Assembly (NCBI RefSeq): GCF_003319125.1
Contig: NZ_QOHG01000010.1
Location: forward strand, 112,904-176,903
DNA length: 64,000 nucleotides
Source of the DNA: Blastococcus sp. TF02A-26
GTDB lineage: Bacteria > Actinomycetota > Actinomycetes > Mycobacteriales > Geodermatophilaceae
Reading direction: 5' to 3'
Shown: positions 47,051 to 56,313 of the stretch, one piece after another
Layout of the letters: each line of letters opens with the position of its first letter
Position numbering within the stretch: position 1 is the stretch's first letter
Notes under the pieces: model-generated
Database searches by the model: none
Seen by the model: only the letters and a program-made list of their open reading frames with translations
Told to the model about the DNA's origin: nothing
Made by a program: the position numbers and the translations under genes

Positions 47051-48280
47051 TCAGGGCCGCTTCACCATCACCGAGGGGGTGGTGAGCTCCGACGGGGTGC
47101 GGGGCAGGACGGTGGTGAAGTAGGAGCGCGCCGCCCGCGTCGTCCCGACGTCCCGCCCGGCGCTCTCCGACAGGAACCAGCGGTGCTCCAGCACCTCGTG
47201 GAACACCTCGGCCGGCGCCAGCCGGCCGGCGAGCTCGGGCGGGATGGCCTCCACCACCGGCTGGTAGACCTCGGCCAGCCAGCGGTGCGCCGCGACGGTC
47301 TCGGGCACCGGCCCGCCGGTCTTCTGCTCCAGGTACGCGCGGAAGGCACGGATGTCGTTGAGCAGCCGGCGGGCCTGGCGCTCCTGGACCTCGAGGCCGG
47401 TGAGCCGGAAGAGCTCGCGCCGGTTCCCGCCGGGCTCGGAGACCCGCGTCTCCACCCGCAGCCGGACACCCTCGGCGGTGTCGACGAGTTCGACCTCGCC
47501 GACGTCGAAGCCCAGGTCGTTGAGCCGTTGCAGCCGCTCGGCGACGCGGTAGCGCTGCTCGTCGCGGGAGAACACCTCCTCCCGCGTCACCTCCTCCCAC
47601 AGGGCGGCGTAGCGCTGCGGCAACCCCTCGGACACCTCGATCGGGTCGATGTCGTCGGGCAGCAGCCCGCCGTACCGCAGGTCCAGCAGCTCCGCACCCA
47701 CCCGCTCCCGGGCCAGCTCGACGTCGTAGAGCCGCCGGCCGGTCGACAGCGACGGCTGCCGGTCGACGGTCTCGGCGTCGACCAGGTACGCGGCCAGGGT
47801 GCCGGCGTCGAGGCGGAAGAGGGTGTTGGACAGCGAGCAGTCGCCCCAGAAGATGCCGGCGAGGTGCAGCCGCACCAGCAGGACCACCATCGTGTCCAGC
47901 AGCTGGTCGGCGGAGTGGTCCACGGTCGGCCGGGAGAACAGGTAGCGGTAGGACATCGAGTACTCGAGGTACCGGGTGACCAGGATGGCCTGCTGGTCGT
48001 GCGGCCGGTCGACGCAGATGCCCAGGACCGAGACCGCCGGCAGCCCCTCCTGCTCGAACTGGCTCAGCAGGGCGTACTCGTGCCGCGCCAGCGGCTCGGC
48101 GATCTCCTTGAGCGCGTAGACCTGTCCCTCGGCGGCGACGAAGCGCACCACGTGCCGGGAGATGCCCCGCTGGGGGACGTCGAGGGTGAGCGCCGGGTCC
48201 CACTCCTCCAGCGGCTGGTGCCACGGCAGGGGCAGGAGGGCGGCGCCGTCGGTGGCCGGGGGTCGGAAGAGGTACCGCAA
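47051..48280 (-). CDS. DUF4032 kinase-like protein
   Basis: 409 residues from a TTG at 48280; GGAGG lies 5 nt upstream, and the resulting N-terminus MRYLFRPPATDGAALLPLPWHQPLEEW matches the family beginning (broken here: RYLFRPP, then LLPLPWHQPLEEW). A kinase-like core follows: YALKEI (nucleotide Lys), LHLAGIFWGDCSLSNTLF (Asp...Asn catalytic loop) and LVDAETV (Asp of the metal motif). This is the LPS-kinase-like fold. The C-terminal half (about 250-409) is the DUF4032 extension. It follows the binding-protein gene of the importer on the same strand by 116 bp. Reaction and substrate are unknown. Confidence 0.8.
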   Translation of the reverse strand: MRYLFRPPATDGAALLPLPWHQPLEEWDPALTLDVPQRGISRHVVRFVAAEGQVYALKEIAEPLARHEYALLSQFEQEGLPAVSVLGICVDRPHDQQAILVTRYLEYSMSYRYLFSRPTVDHSADQLLDTMVVLLVRLHLAGIFWGDCSLSNTLFRLDAGTLAAYLVDAETVDRQPSLSTGRRLYDVELARERVGAELLDLRYGGLLPDDIDPIEVSEGLPQRYAALWEEVTREEVFSRDEQRYRVAERLQRLNDLGFDVGEVELVDTAEGVRLRVETRVSEPGGNRRELFRLTGLEVQERQARRLLNDIRAFRAYLEQKTGGPVPETVAAHRWLAEVYQPVVEAIPPELAGRLAPAEVFHEVLEHRWFLSESAGRDVGTTRAARSYFTTVLPRTPSELTTPSVMVKRP

Positions 48281-48372
48281 CGCGTCCTCCGCAGGGCCGG
48301 GCGCGCCGGGCCGCTCCGTTGCGGCACGGCGGACGCCTCCACCCTGGCACGGCCGTCCCGCGGCCGCACGGC

Positions 48373-48879
48373 TCAGCCGGGCGGCGGGAGGACGGCGGTC
48401 AGGCGGCGGGCCTGGCGCCGGCGGGCGGGCGGGTCGGCCGGCTGCAGCACCAGGCCGAGCAACCAGCGGGCGGCGACCTCGGCACCCTCGGCGTCGGTCT
48501 GCAGCAGCGCGACGAGGGTGCCGGTGACCTCCGCCCACGGTTGCGGGCCGGCGCCGAGCAGCGCCAGGAGCTCCGCGGGGTCGGTGCTGGCCATCGTCCG
48601 CAGCACCGGGTGGTCGCCCACTGCGTCGGCCAGGAGAACGAGGGCCTCCCCGGGCGGGCGGCCGGTGGCCTCGGCGGTCAGCCGCCCCAGCTCCGCGCGC
48701 AGCAGCGCACGGACGACGTCGTCCTTGGTGCGGAAGTGGTTGTACAGGGTCGCCTTGGCCACCCCGGCGGCCGCGGCGACCGCCTGCATCGTGGTCGCGC
48801 GCACGCCCGTGGCCGCGAAGGCCTCGGCCGCACCGCGCAGCAGCCCGGCGCGCGTCCGCGACATGACGGGCCGGCTCAC
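48373..48879 (-). CDS. TetR-family transcriptional regulator
   Basis: 168 residues from GTG 48879, with an ATG at 48864 as alternative. The N-terminal HTH has LLRGAAEAFAATGVRATTMQAV and AAGVAKATLYNHFRTKDDVVRALL, the hallmark TetR region. The C-terminal ligand-binding helices are Ala/Leu-rich with no recognisable ligand. It lies between the ClgR-like gene (37 bp) and the DUF4032 gene (92 bp) on the same strand. Targets unknown. Confidence 0.88.
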   Translation of the reverse strand: MSRPVMSRTRAGLLRGAAEAFAATGVRATTMQAVAAAAGVAKATLYNHFRTKDDVVRALLRAELGRLTAEATGRPPGEALVLLADAVGDHPVLRTMASTDPAELLALLGAGPQPWAEVTGTLVALLQTDAEGAEVAARWLLGLVLQPADPPARRRQARRLTAVLPPPG

Positions 48880-48915
48880 GCCCCGATCACGGCCCCGCCC
48901 AGAGGCTCGTGCTCA

Positions 48916-49326
48916 TCAGGCCGCGAGCGAGACCGCCTCGCCGCGGCGCAGCGCGGACCGGGCGGGCTGACCGGCCCCGACGAGGGCGAGCGCGGGCTCC
49001 GCGGCCGGGGCGTTGCCCGCCGCGGCGGTCTCGGCCGGCTCGGACGCGGGACGCGCTCCGGCGGCAGCCGGCGGGAGGGGGTGCAGGCCGCCGTCGGCGC
49101 CGCGCATCTCCTGGCTGACCTCGGCGAGCAGGTCGGCGAGCTCGAGGTCGAGGGCGTCGCAGATCGAGGCGAGCAGCTCGGAGGATGCCTCCTTCTGACC
49201 GCGCTCCACCTCGGAGAGGTAGCCCAGGCTCACCCGGGCGGCGCCGGAGACGTCGCGCAGCGTGCGCCGCTGCCGCAGCCGGTGCCCGCGCAGGGAGTTC
49301 CCCAGCTGGGTGCGCAACAGCGTCAT
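48916..49326 (-). CDS. clgR: XRE-family regulator, ClgR-like
   Basis: 136 residues from ATG 49326; the frame is open further upstream. HTH-XRE at about 9-65: [39 protein letters not shown] and [13 protein letters not shown]. This is the ClgR pattern (the E-R-G-Q-K-E-A-S-S signature of the clp gene activator). The Ala/Pro-rich tail of about 60 residues ends SLAA, a degradation-prone type of end. ClgR activates clp protease and lon genes and is itself a Clp substrate in actinobacteria. Position next to pgsA matches M. tuberculosis. No cinA lies between. Confidence 0.88.
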   Translation of the reverse strand: MTLLRTQLGNSLRGHRLRQRRTLRDVSGAARVSLGYLSEVERGQKEASSELLASICDALDLELADLLAEVSQEMRGADGGLHPLPPAAAGARPASEPAETAAAGNAPAAEPALALVGAGQPARSALRRGEAVSLAA

Positions 49327-49380
49327 GGCCGTCTCCTGTCCTGCCTGTGCGGAAGCGGCGGAGCCCCGGGATCTCTCGGG

Positions 49381-49411
49381 GGGCGCCGTGCGCTCACGGT
49401 ACGCGGCGCCC
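49381..49411. promoter_or_regulatory. Inverted repeat in the clgR-pgsA gap
   Basis: GGGCGCCG (49381-49388) and CGGCGCCC (49404-49411) form an 8-bp perfect inverted repeat with a 15-bp spacer, 55 bp upstream of clgR, inside the 169-bp pgsA-clgR gap. It could be a clgR operator or an RNA hairpin. Nothing else is seen in the gap. Confidence 0.3.
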
Positions 49412-49495
49412 GTGACAGGAGCCCGCCCATCCCGGTCGCGTCCGCTCATGGCGTAACGCCGAGGTGGGGCCCGCGCTTCCCGGGGCCGGCCTTCC

Positions 49496-50164
49496 TCAGG
49501 CGGCGGTGTCGGTGCGCTCGCCGGCCCCGCCGGCGGCCGACGAGCGGCGGGCGGCGGCAGCCCGCATCGCGCGGGCACTGGTCCGGCGCAGGGTCAGCGC
49601 GCGGACCACGTAGTCCAGCCCGGAGAGCAGGGTCAGCGCCAGGGCGACGGCCATGAGCCACCAGCGGGCCGAGGCCAGGACGCCGGTCAGCGGCAGGATG
49701 TACATCCCGATGGCCAGCGCCTGGACGACGGTCTTGGCCTTGCCCCCGCGGCTGGCCGCGATGACGCCGTGCCGGATGACCCAGAACCGCAGCAGGGTCA
49801 CCCCGACCTCGCGGACGAGGATCGCCACGGTCACCCACCACGGCAGCAGCTCGAGCACGGACAGGCCGATGAGCGCGGTGCCGGTCAGGGCCTTGTCGGC
49901 GATCGGGTCGGCCAGCTTGCCGAACTCGGTCACCTGGCCGGTGCGCCGGGCGATGAGCCCGTCGTAGCGGTCGGTGATGATCGCCAGCCCGAAGAACAGG
50001 GTGGCCCAGTAGCGCCGCTCGTCGTCGAGCCCACCGTCGCTGAGCAGCAGCACGGCGAAGACCGGGACGACGGCCAGCCGCAGCACGGTGAGCGCGTTCG
50101 GCACGTTGACCAGCCGCACCGACTGGACCGGCGTGGCAGCCGGGTCGGGAGCGACGTCGCTCAC
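49496..50164 (-). CDS. pgsA: CDP-diacylglycerol--glycerol-3-phosphate 3-phosphatidyltransferase
   Basis: Makes phosphatidylglycerolphosphate in the membrane. 222 residues from the GTG at 50164. The CDP-alcohol phosphotransferase motif D-G-x2-A-R-x8-G-x3-D-x3-D is complete in [23 protein letters not shown]. The N-terminus [22 protein letters not shown] is typical. Six hydrophobic helices. The C-terminal 30 residues are Ala/Arg-rich. It follows rimO by 5 bp and precedes clgR. Confidence 0.92.
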   Translation of the reverse strand: MSDVAPDPAATPVQSVRLVNVPNALTVLRLAVVPVFAVLLLSDGGLDDERRYWATLFFGLAIITDRYDGLIARRTGQVTEFGKLADPIADKALTGTALIGLSVLELLPWWVTVAILVREVGVTLLRFWVIRHGVIAASRGGKAKTVVQALAIGMYILPLTGVLASARWWLMAVALALTLLSGLDYVVRALTLRRTSARAMRAAAARRSSAAGGAGERTDTAA

Positions 50165-50169
50165 GGCGC

Positions 50170-51642
50170 TCAGCGTCCCGCCTCGGCGAGGGCGGGAGCG
50201 GCAGCGGGGACCAGGGCCGCCACCAGGTCTGCCACCAGATCGATGCCCTCGGTGTCCACGACCTCGGCGAGGACGATCTGCCCGGCGACGGCGTCGGCGG
50301 GGACGCCGGCCACGGTCGTCGTCCCGTCGGCGTCGGGGTCCTGGTGCGCGGCGTGGCCGAGCCAGACACCCCGCCCACCGTCGGCATGCCCCTCGGTGAC
50401 GGAGAGGTCCTCGGTGAGCAGCACCTCGACCCGCTCGCCGATGCGGTCCTCGGCGCGCTGGGCGGTCAGCTCCTCGACCAGGTCGGTGATCCGGCGGACG
50501 CGGGCGTCGATCTCGTGCTGGTCGAGCTTGCCGGGCAGCCCGACGGCCTCGGTGCCCTCCTCGTCGGAGTAGCCGAACACGCCGACCGCGTCCAGGCGGC
50601 CCTCGACGAGGAAGCGCTCGAGCTCCGCGACGTCGTCCTCGGTCTCCCCCGGGAAGCCGAGGATGACGTTGGTGCGGAACCCCGCCGTGGGGGCCAGCTC
50701 CCGGGCCCGCTCGATGAGGCGCAGGAAGTCCTCGGTGCCGCCGAAGCGGCGCATGCGGCGCAGCAGCGTCGGCGAGGAGTGCTGGAACGACAGGTCGAAG
50801 TACGGCGCGACGCCGTCGGTCCCCGCGATCACCTCGACCAGGCCGGGCCGCAGCTCGGCCGGCTGGAGGTAGGCGACCCGGATGCGGGCGATGCCCTCGA
50901 CGGCGGCGACCTGGGGCAGCAGCTTCTCGAGCGCGCGCAGGTCGCCGAGGTCCTTGCCGTAGGAGGTGTTGTTCTCGCTGACCAGCACCAGCTCGGTGAC
51001 GCCCTGGCCGGCCAGCCAGCGGGCCTCCTCGAGCACCTCGGCCGGCGGGCGGGAGACGAACGCACCGCGGAAGGCCGGGATGGCGCAGAAGGCGCAGCGG
51101 CGGTCGCAGCCCGACGCCAGCTTCAGCGCTGCGGAGGGGCCCGACGCCAGCCGCTTGCGCTGCAGCCAGCCGTGGCCGGGGATCGCCGGGGCGTCGTCCC
51201 GCACGACCGCGGCGGTGCGCTCCACCGGGCTGATCGGCAGCAGCGTGCGCCGGTCGCGGGGGGTGTGCGGCACCAGGGGACGGCCGGCGAGGACGTCGTC
51301 GAGCCGGTCGCCGATGGCGCTGTAGTCGTCGAAGCCCAGGACGGTGGCCTCGGGCAGCGCGCCGGCGAGCTCGGAGCCGTAGCGCTCGGCCATGCAGCCG
51401 ACCGCGACGACCTCGGCGCCGGAATCGGTCGCGGCCAGGATGGCGTCGACGGAGTCCTTCTTGGCCGACTCGATGAAGCCGCAGGTGTTGACCAGGACGG
51501 CGTCGGCGCCCTCGGCGTCCTCGACGAGGCGGTAGCCGTCGGCGGCCAGGCGGCCGGCGAGCTCCTCGGAGTCGACCTCGTTGCGGGCGCACCCGAGGGT
51601 CACCACCGCCACCGTTCGGGCAGGGCTGGGCGGCGGTGTCAC
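50170..51642 (-). CDS. rimO: Ribosomal protein S12 methylthiotransferase RimO
   Basis: Radical SAM enzyme that methylthiolates Asp89 of ribosomal protein S12. 490 residues. N-terminal UPF0004 cysteines are in [27 protein letters not shown] and GCMAERY. The radical SAM triad is CDRRCAFC followed by [14 protein letters not shown], which distinguishes RimO from MiaB. The TRAM domain is C-terminal. It is a paralogue of the miaB product at 24215-25687. It lies between pgsA and ftsK as in many actinobacteria. Confidence 0.95.
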   Translation of the reverse strand: MTPPPSPARTVAVVTLGCARNEVDSEELAGRLAADGYRLVEDAEGADAVLVNTCGFIESAKKDSVDAILAATDSGAEVVAVGCMAERYGSELAGALPEATVLGFDDYSAIGDRLDDVLAGRPLVPHTPRDRRTLLPISPVERTAAVVRDDAPAIPGHGWLQRKRLASGPSAALKLASGCDRRCAFCAIPAFRGAFVSRPPAEVLEEARWLAGQGVTELVLVSENNTSYGKDLGDLRALEKLLPQVAAVEGIARIRVAYLQPAELRPGLVEVIAGTDGVAPYFDLSFQHSSPTLLRRMRRFGGTEDFLRLIERARELAPTAGFRTNVILGFPGETEDDVAELERFLVEGRLDAVGVFGYSDEEGTEAVGLPGKLDQHEIDARVRRITDLVEELTAQRAEDRIGERVEVLLTEDLSVTEGHADGGRGVWLGHAAHQDPDADGTTTVAGVPADAVAGQIVLAEVVDTEGIDLVADLVAALVPAAAPALAEAGR

Positions 51643-51695
51643 CCGTTCACTGTAGTCGCCGCCCCCGCCCCCGTCGGGCGAACGGAGGGTGACGC

Positions 51696-54254
51696 TCAGC
51701 CCTCTGCTCCCCCGCCGCCGTTCTGCAGCAAGAAGAGCGTGCCCTCGAGCTCGTCGGGCTTGACGAGGACGTCGCGGGCCTTGGACCCCTCCGAGGGCCC
51801 GACGATGCCGCGGGTCTCCATCAGGTCCATGAGCCGCCCGGCCTTGGCGAACCCGACGCGGAGCTTGCGCTGCAGCATCGACGTCGACCCGAACTGGCTG
51901 GTGACGACGAGCTCGATGGCCTGGACCAGCAGGTCCATGTCGCCGCCGATGTCCTCGTCGATCTCCTTCTTCTCGCCGGCCGCGGCGGTGAAGACCTCCT
52001 CGCGGTACTCCGGCTCGGCCTGGCGCTTGGTGAACTCGACGACCGACTCGATCTCGGCGTCGGAGACGTAGGCGCCCTGGACGCGGACCGGCTTGCCGGC
52101 GCCGATGGGCATGAACAGGGCGTCACCCATGCCGATCAGCTTCTCTGCGCCCGGCTGGTCGAGGATGACCCGGCTGTCGGTGAGGCTGGAGGTCGAGAAG
52201 GCCAGCCGCGAGGGCACGTTGGCCTTGATCAGGCCGGTGACGACGTCGACCGAGGGCCGCTGGGTGGCCAGCACCAGGTGGATGCCGGCGGCGCGGGCCT
52301 TCTGCGTGATGCGGACGATCGACTCCTCGACGTCGCGCGGCGCGACCATCATGAGGTCGGCCAGCTCGTCGACGATCGTGAGGATGTACGGGTAGGGCTG
52401 GTAGACCCGCTCGCTGCCGGGCGGGGCGGTGATCTCGCCGCGCTCGACCTTGCGGTTGAAGTCGTCGATGTGCCGGACGCCCGTGGCCCGCATGTCCTGG
52501 TAGCGCTGCTCCATCTCCTCGACCAGCCAGGCCAGCGCGGTGGCGGCCTTCTTGGGGTCGGTGATGATCGGCGTGATCAGGTGCGGGATGCCGTCGTAGG
52601 GCGTGAGCTCGACCATCTTGGGGTCGACCAGGATCATCCGCAGCTGGTCGGGCGTGGCCCGCAGCAGCAGCGAGGTCAGCAGCGAGTTGATGCAGCTGGA
52701 CTTACCGGCACCGGTGGCGCCGGCGACCAGCAGGTGCGGCATCTTCGCCAGGTTGGCGCAGACGAAGCCGCCCTCGATGTCCTTGCCCAGGCCCACCAGC
52801 ATCGGGTGCGGGTCCTGCTTGGCGGCCGTGGACCGCATGACGTCGCCGAGGCTGACGGTCTCGCGGTCGGTGTTGGGCACCTCGACGCCGACGGCGGACT
52901 TGCCCGGGATCGGCGCGAGGATCCGGATGTTGTCGTTGGCGACGGCGTAGGCGAGGTTCTTCGTCAGCGCGGTGATCTTCTCGACCTTGACCGCGTTGCC
53001 CAGCTCGATCTCGTAGCGGGTCACCGTCGGCCCGCGGGTGAAGCTGGTGACGGCGGCGTCGATGTTGAACTGCTCGAGCACGCCGGTGATCGCCTCGATC
53101 GCGGCGTCGTTGGCCTGCGACTTGGCCCGCGGCGGGGTGCCGGGACGCAGCATCGTCAGCGACGGCAGCACGTAGTCGCCCTCGACGGGCTGGATGACCA
53201 GTTGCTGCGGCTCGTCGATCGGCGGCAGGTCCTCCGGCGGGGCGGTGCGGTCGACGACCTTCGGCCGCGGCGCGGGGACCGGGGGCAGGCCGGTCGGCAC
53301 CTCGACGTGGTCGGGCCCGGTGACGCGGGTGGCCTCGGCGGCCTCGGCCATCGCCGCGTGGTCGATGACCGGTCCGGTGGCGAGCAGGTCCTCCGACAGG
53401 GCCGCCTTGCGCCCGCGACGGGTCGTCGGCGCCGGCTCCTCCTCGTCGTCGTACTCGTCCTCGTCGTAGTCGTCGTAGTCCTCGCGGCCGGTGACCCGGT
53501 CCATCCACTCCCGCAGCCGCTCGGGCACCTGGTGCACGGGCGTGGCGGTGATGACGAGCAGACCGAAGACGGCGAGCAGGACCAGCAGGACGACGGCGAC
53601 CACGCGGCCCACGCCGGCGGCCAGCGGTGTGCCGACCGCCCAGCCGAGCAGGCCGCCCGAGCCGGGGTCGGTCGCCGACATGTCGGCGTCGAGCGCCACG
53701 ACGTGGGCGACGCCGACGACGGAGAGGACCGCGCAGAGCCAGCCGATGACCAGCCGGCCGCGCGCCTCGGGGTTGGGGCCGCGGCGCAGCAGCCGCAGCG
53801 CCGCGAACAGCAGGACGACGGGCAGGACCATGACCAGCGCGCCGACCAGGAACCGCACACCGTCGGCGAAGCCGGCCCCGACCGGGCCGATGCCGTCGGT
53901 CCAGGCAGCCGCACCGAGGACGACGGCGAGGCCGAGCACGGCCAGGCCGACGCCGTCGCGGCGGTGCTCGGGAGCGAGGGGCTCGGTCTCCTCCGGACGG
54001 GCCACCGAGCGGGCCAGGCCACCGGCGCCACGGGCCAGCAGCCCCCAGCCACCGCTGACCACGCGCCACACGGAGGCGGCCGCGCCGGGTCCGGCCGGCT
54101 GCCGCGCGGGCGCGCGCCGGGCGCTGGTGGAGCGGGTGGCCGGCTTGCGGCCACCCTTCACCGGCGGCCGCTTCCGGCTCGCCGTGGACCCCGACCGGCC
54201 GCGGGTGGAACCCCGACCGGCCGCGGGGCGGGTCGTCGTTCCGCGCGCAGGCAT
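51696..54254 (-). CDS. ftsK: DNA translocase FtsK
   Basis: Pumps DNA at the division septum to resolve chromosome dimers. 852 residues. Four to five N-terminal membrane helices lie in about 90-240. A linker rich in Asp/Glu/Pro follows ([14 protein letters not shown], about 258-272). The alpha-beta motor domain has [11 protein letters not shown] and the Walker [13 protein letters not shown] near residue 510; Walker B is the region [12 protein letters not shown]. The C-terminal gamma domain (about 785-850) reads [22 protein letters not shown]. It is divergent from the S9 peptidase gene with a 74-bp gap. Confidence 0.95.
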   Translation of the reverse strand: MPARGTTTRPAAGRGSTRGRSGSTASRKRPPVKGGRKPATRSTSARRAPARQPAGPGAAASVWRVVSGGWGLLARGAGGLARSVARPEETEPLAPEHRRDGVGLAVLGLAVVLGAAAWTDGIGPVGAGFADGVRFLVGALVMVLPVVLLFAALRLLRRGPNPEARGRLVIGWLCAVLSVVGVAHVVALDADMSATDPGSGGLLGWAVGTPLAAGVGRVVAVVLLVLLAVFGLLVITATPVHQVPERLREWMDRVTGREDYDDYDEDEYDDEEEPAPTTRRGRKAALSEDLLATGPVIDHAAMAEAAEATRVTGPDHVEVPTGLPPVPAPRPKVVDRTAPPEDLPPIDEPQQLVIQPVEGDYVLPSLTMLRPGTPPRAKSQANDAAIEAITGVLEQFNIDAAVTSFTRGPTVTRYEIELGNAVKVEKITALTKNLAYAVANDNIRILAPIPGKSAVGVEVPNTDRETVSLGDVMRSTAAKQDPHPMLVGLGKDIEGGFVCANLAKMPHLLVAGATGAGKSSCINSLLTSLLLRATPDQLRMILVDPKMVELTPYDGIPHLITPIITDPKKAATALAWLVEEMEQRYQDMRATGVRHIDDFNRKVERGEITAPPGSERVYQPYPYILTIVDELADLMMVAPRDVEESIVRITQKARAAGIHLVLATQRPSVDVVTGLIKANVPSRLAFSTSSLTDSRVILDQPGAEKLIGMGDALFMPIGAGKPVRVQGAYVSDAEIESVVEFTKRQAEPEYREEVFTAAAGEKKEIDEDIGGDMDLLVQAIELVVTSQFGSTSMLQRKLRVGFAKAGRLMDLMETRGIVGPSEGSKARDVLVKPDELEGTLFLLQNGGGGAEG

Positions 54255-54328
54255 GCGTCAGACGGTAATCCCGCCGAGCCCGCCGCCCGGGCAGGCGGAC
54301 GCACGTGTTGCCGCCCTACGGTCGGGCC

Positions 54329-56272
54329 ATGGCAGAGCGCGCGACCGTTCCCTCCGGCAGCTGGCCCACCCCGATCACCTCGGCGCTCCTGGTGCGCGCG
54401 GCGGCGCGGCTGGGCGAGGTGACCGTGGACTCCGGGGACCTGTGGTGGTCGGAGTCACGCCCGGGTGAGGCCGGCCGGTCGGCGCTGGTACGCCGCTCCC
54501 CCGACGGCGCGGTCACCGACGTCCTCCCTTCCCCGTGGAACGCCCGCACCCGCGTGCACGAGTACGGCGGTGGCGCGTGGACCGTCGCCGAGGGCGTCCT
54601 CTGGTTCACCGAGTTCTCCGACCAGCGGCTGTACCGGCTGGCTCCCGGCGACCCCGCCCCGGTCGCGGTGACCGCCGAGCCACCGGTGCCCTCCGGGGTG
54701 CGGTTCGCCGACCTGCGGGCGGTGCCCGGCGGCGTGCTCGCGGTGCGGGAGACCCACACCGCGTCCGGCGCCGCCGCCGACGTCGTGAACGAGGTCGTGC
54801 GGGTGGCCGACGACGGCACGGTCGAGGTCCTGGTCAGCGGCCCGGACTTCGTCTCCGACCCCCGGCCGGGGCCCGGCGGCGAGCTGGCCTGGCTGCAGTG
54901 GGACCACCCGACGATGCCCTGGGACGCCGCTCAGCTCGTGGTGCGCACGGCCGGGGGTGCGGAGACCGTCGTCGCCGGCGACCCCGGGGAGTCGGTGGTG
55001 CAGCCGGTGTGGGAGCCCGACGGCGGCCTGCTGTTCTTCTCCGACCGCACCGACGTCTGGTCGCTGTACCGGTGGCGTCCCGAGGGCGGGGTGGAGGAGG
55101 TGCTCGACGTGGGCGCCGACCTGGCCGGCCCGCAGTGGCAGTTCGGAGCCAGCCGGGTCGCGCTGTTCCCCGGCGGACGGCTCGTGGTCGCCGTCCCGGC
55201 CGAGGCCGGTGAACAGCTGGCCGTCCGGGAGGCCGACGGCGAGCTGCGCACGCTGCCGACGCCGGGGTACGCGTCGTTCCGGTCGCTGACCGCCTCGGGC
55301 GACGCGGTGGTGGTCGGCGCCGGCGGACCGGCCGCGGAGCCGGTGGTCCTGCGGGTGCCGCTGGACGGGTCGGCGCCGGAGGTCCTCCGCCCGGCGCGCG
55401 ACCTGGGGCTGGACCCGGCGTGGTTCTCCCGGCCGGAGCGCGTCTCGTTCCCGACCCCGGACGGCGGCACCGGCATCGGGACCGCCCACGCGCTGGTGTA
55501 CCCGCCGGCCAACCCCGACGTCCGGGCCCCCGAGGGCGAGCTGCCGCCCCTGCTCGTCGTCGTGCACGGCGGCCCGACGGCGGCGGCGGTCCCGGTGCTG
55601 AACCTGGAGGTGCAGTACTGGACCTCGCGGGGGTTCTGCGTCGCCGACGTCGACTACCGCGGCTCCACCGGCTACGGCCGGCGCTACCGCGACGCGCTGC
55701 AGGGCCGCTGGGGCGTCGTCGACCTGGACGACGTCATCGCGTGTGCCCGGTACCTGGCCGAGGCCGGGCGCGTCGACCCGGCGCGGATGGCGATCCGCGG
55801 CGGCTCGGCGGGCGGCTTCACCACGCTGGCCGCGCTCGCCATGCGGCCGGGCACGTTCTCCGCCGGGGCGAGCCACTTCGGCGTGGCCGACCTGGGCGCC
55901 CTGGCGCGGGACACGCACAAGTTCGAGTCCCGCTACCTCGACGGGCTCGTCGCGCCCTGGCCGGAGCGGGCCGACGTCTACGAGGAGCGGTCGCCGCTCA
56001 CGCACGTGGACACCCTCGACACCCCGCTGGCGGTGTTCCAGGGCGACGAGGACCGGATCGTGCCGCTGGAGCAGGCCGAGGCGATCGTCGCGGCACTGCG
56101 CGAGCGGGGTGTGCCGCACGCCTACCTGCTGTTCGCCGGCGAGCAGCACGGCTTCCGCAAGGCGGAGAACATCCGGGCGGCGCTGGACGGCGAGCTGTCG
56201 TTCTACGCCCAGGTGTGGGGCTTCGACCTCCCCGCCGACGAGGGCATCGAACCCATCGAGGTCGTGCGCTGA
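54329..56272 (+). CDS. S9-family (prolyl oligopeptidase-like) serine peptidase
   Basis: 647 residues from the ATG at 54329. The N-terminal part (about 40-350) is a beta-propeller with repeats such as TRVHEYGGGAWTV, and PGGELAWLQWDHPTMPWDAAQL (in parts). The C-terminal alpha/beta-hydrolase has the triad Ser493 in RGGSAGGF, Asp575 in GDEDRIVP and His607 in EQHGFRK. No signal peptide, so it is probably cytoplasmic and acts on short peptides or acyl-peptides. The GGSAGG nucleophile elbow fits acylaminoacyl-peptidase-like members. Confidence 0.92.
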   Translation: MAERATVPSGSWPTPITSALLVRAAARLGEVTVDSGDLWWSESRPGEAGRSALVRRSPDGAVTDVLPSPWNARTRVHEYGGGAWTVAEGVLWFTEFSDQRLYRLAPGDPAPVAVTAEPPVPSGVRFADLRAVPGGVLAVRETHTASGAAADVVNEVVRVADDGTVEVLVSGPDFVSDPRPGPGGELAWLQWDHPTMPWDAAQLVVRTAGGAETVVAGDPGESVVQPVWEPDGGLLFFSDRTDVWSLYRWRPEGGVEEVLDVGADLAGPQWQFGASRVALFPGGRLVVAVPAEAGEQLAVREADGELRTLPTPGYASFRSLTASGDAVVVGAGGPAAEPVVLRVPLDGSAPEVLRPARDLGLDPAWFSRPERVSFPTPDGGTGIGTAHALVYPPANPDVRAPEGELPPLLVVVHGGPTAAAVPVLNLEVQYWTSRGFCVADVDYRGSTGYGRRYRDALQGRWGVVDLDDVIACARYLAEAGRVDPARMAIRGGSAGGFTTLAALAMRPGTFSAGASHFGVADLGALARDTHKFESRYLDGLVAPWPERADVYEERSPLTHVDTLDTPLAVFQGDEDRIVPLEQAEAIVAALRERGVPHAYLLFAGEQHGFRKAENIRAALDGELSFYAQVWGFDLPADEGIEPIEVVR

Positions 56273-56313
56273 CGGAGTCGCTCGGTGACGGTCTCCGTCA
56301 CCGAGCGACTCCG
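56273..56313. terminator. Perfect 19-bp hairpin between the S9 peptidase and rnj genes
   Basis: Left arm 56273-56291 and right arm 56295-56313 pair completely, with only a 3-nt loop (TCT). The stem starts right after the peptidase stop and ends 1 bp before the rnj stop codon on the other strand. A bidirectional terminator is the likely role. Confidence 0.88.
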
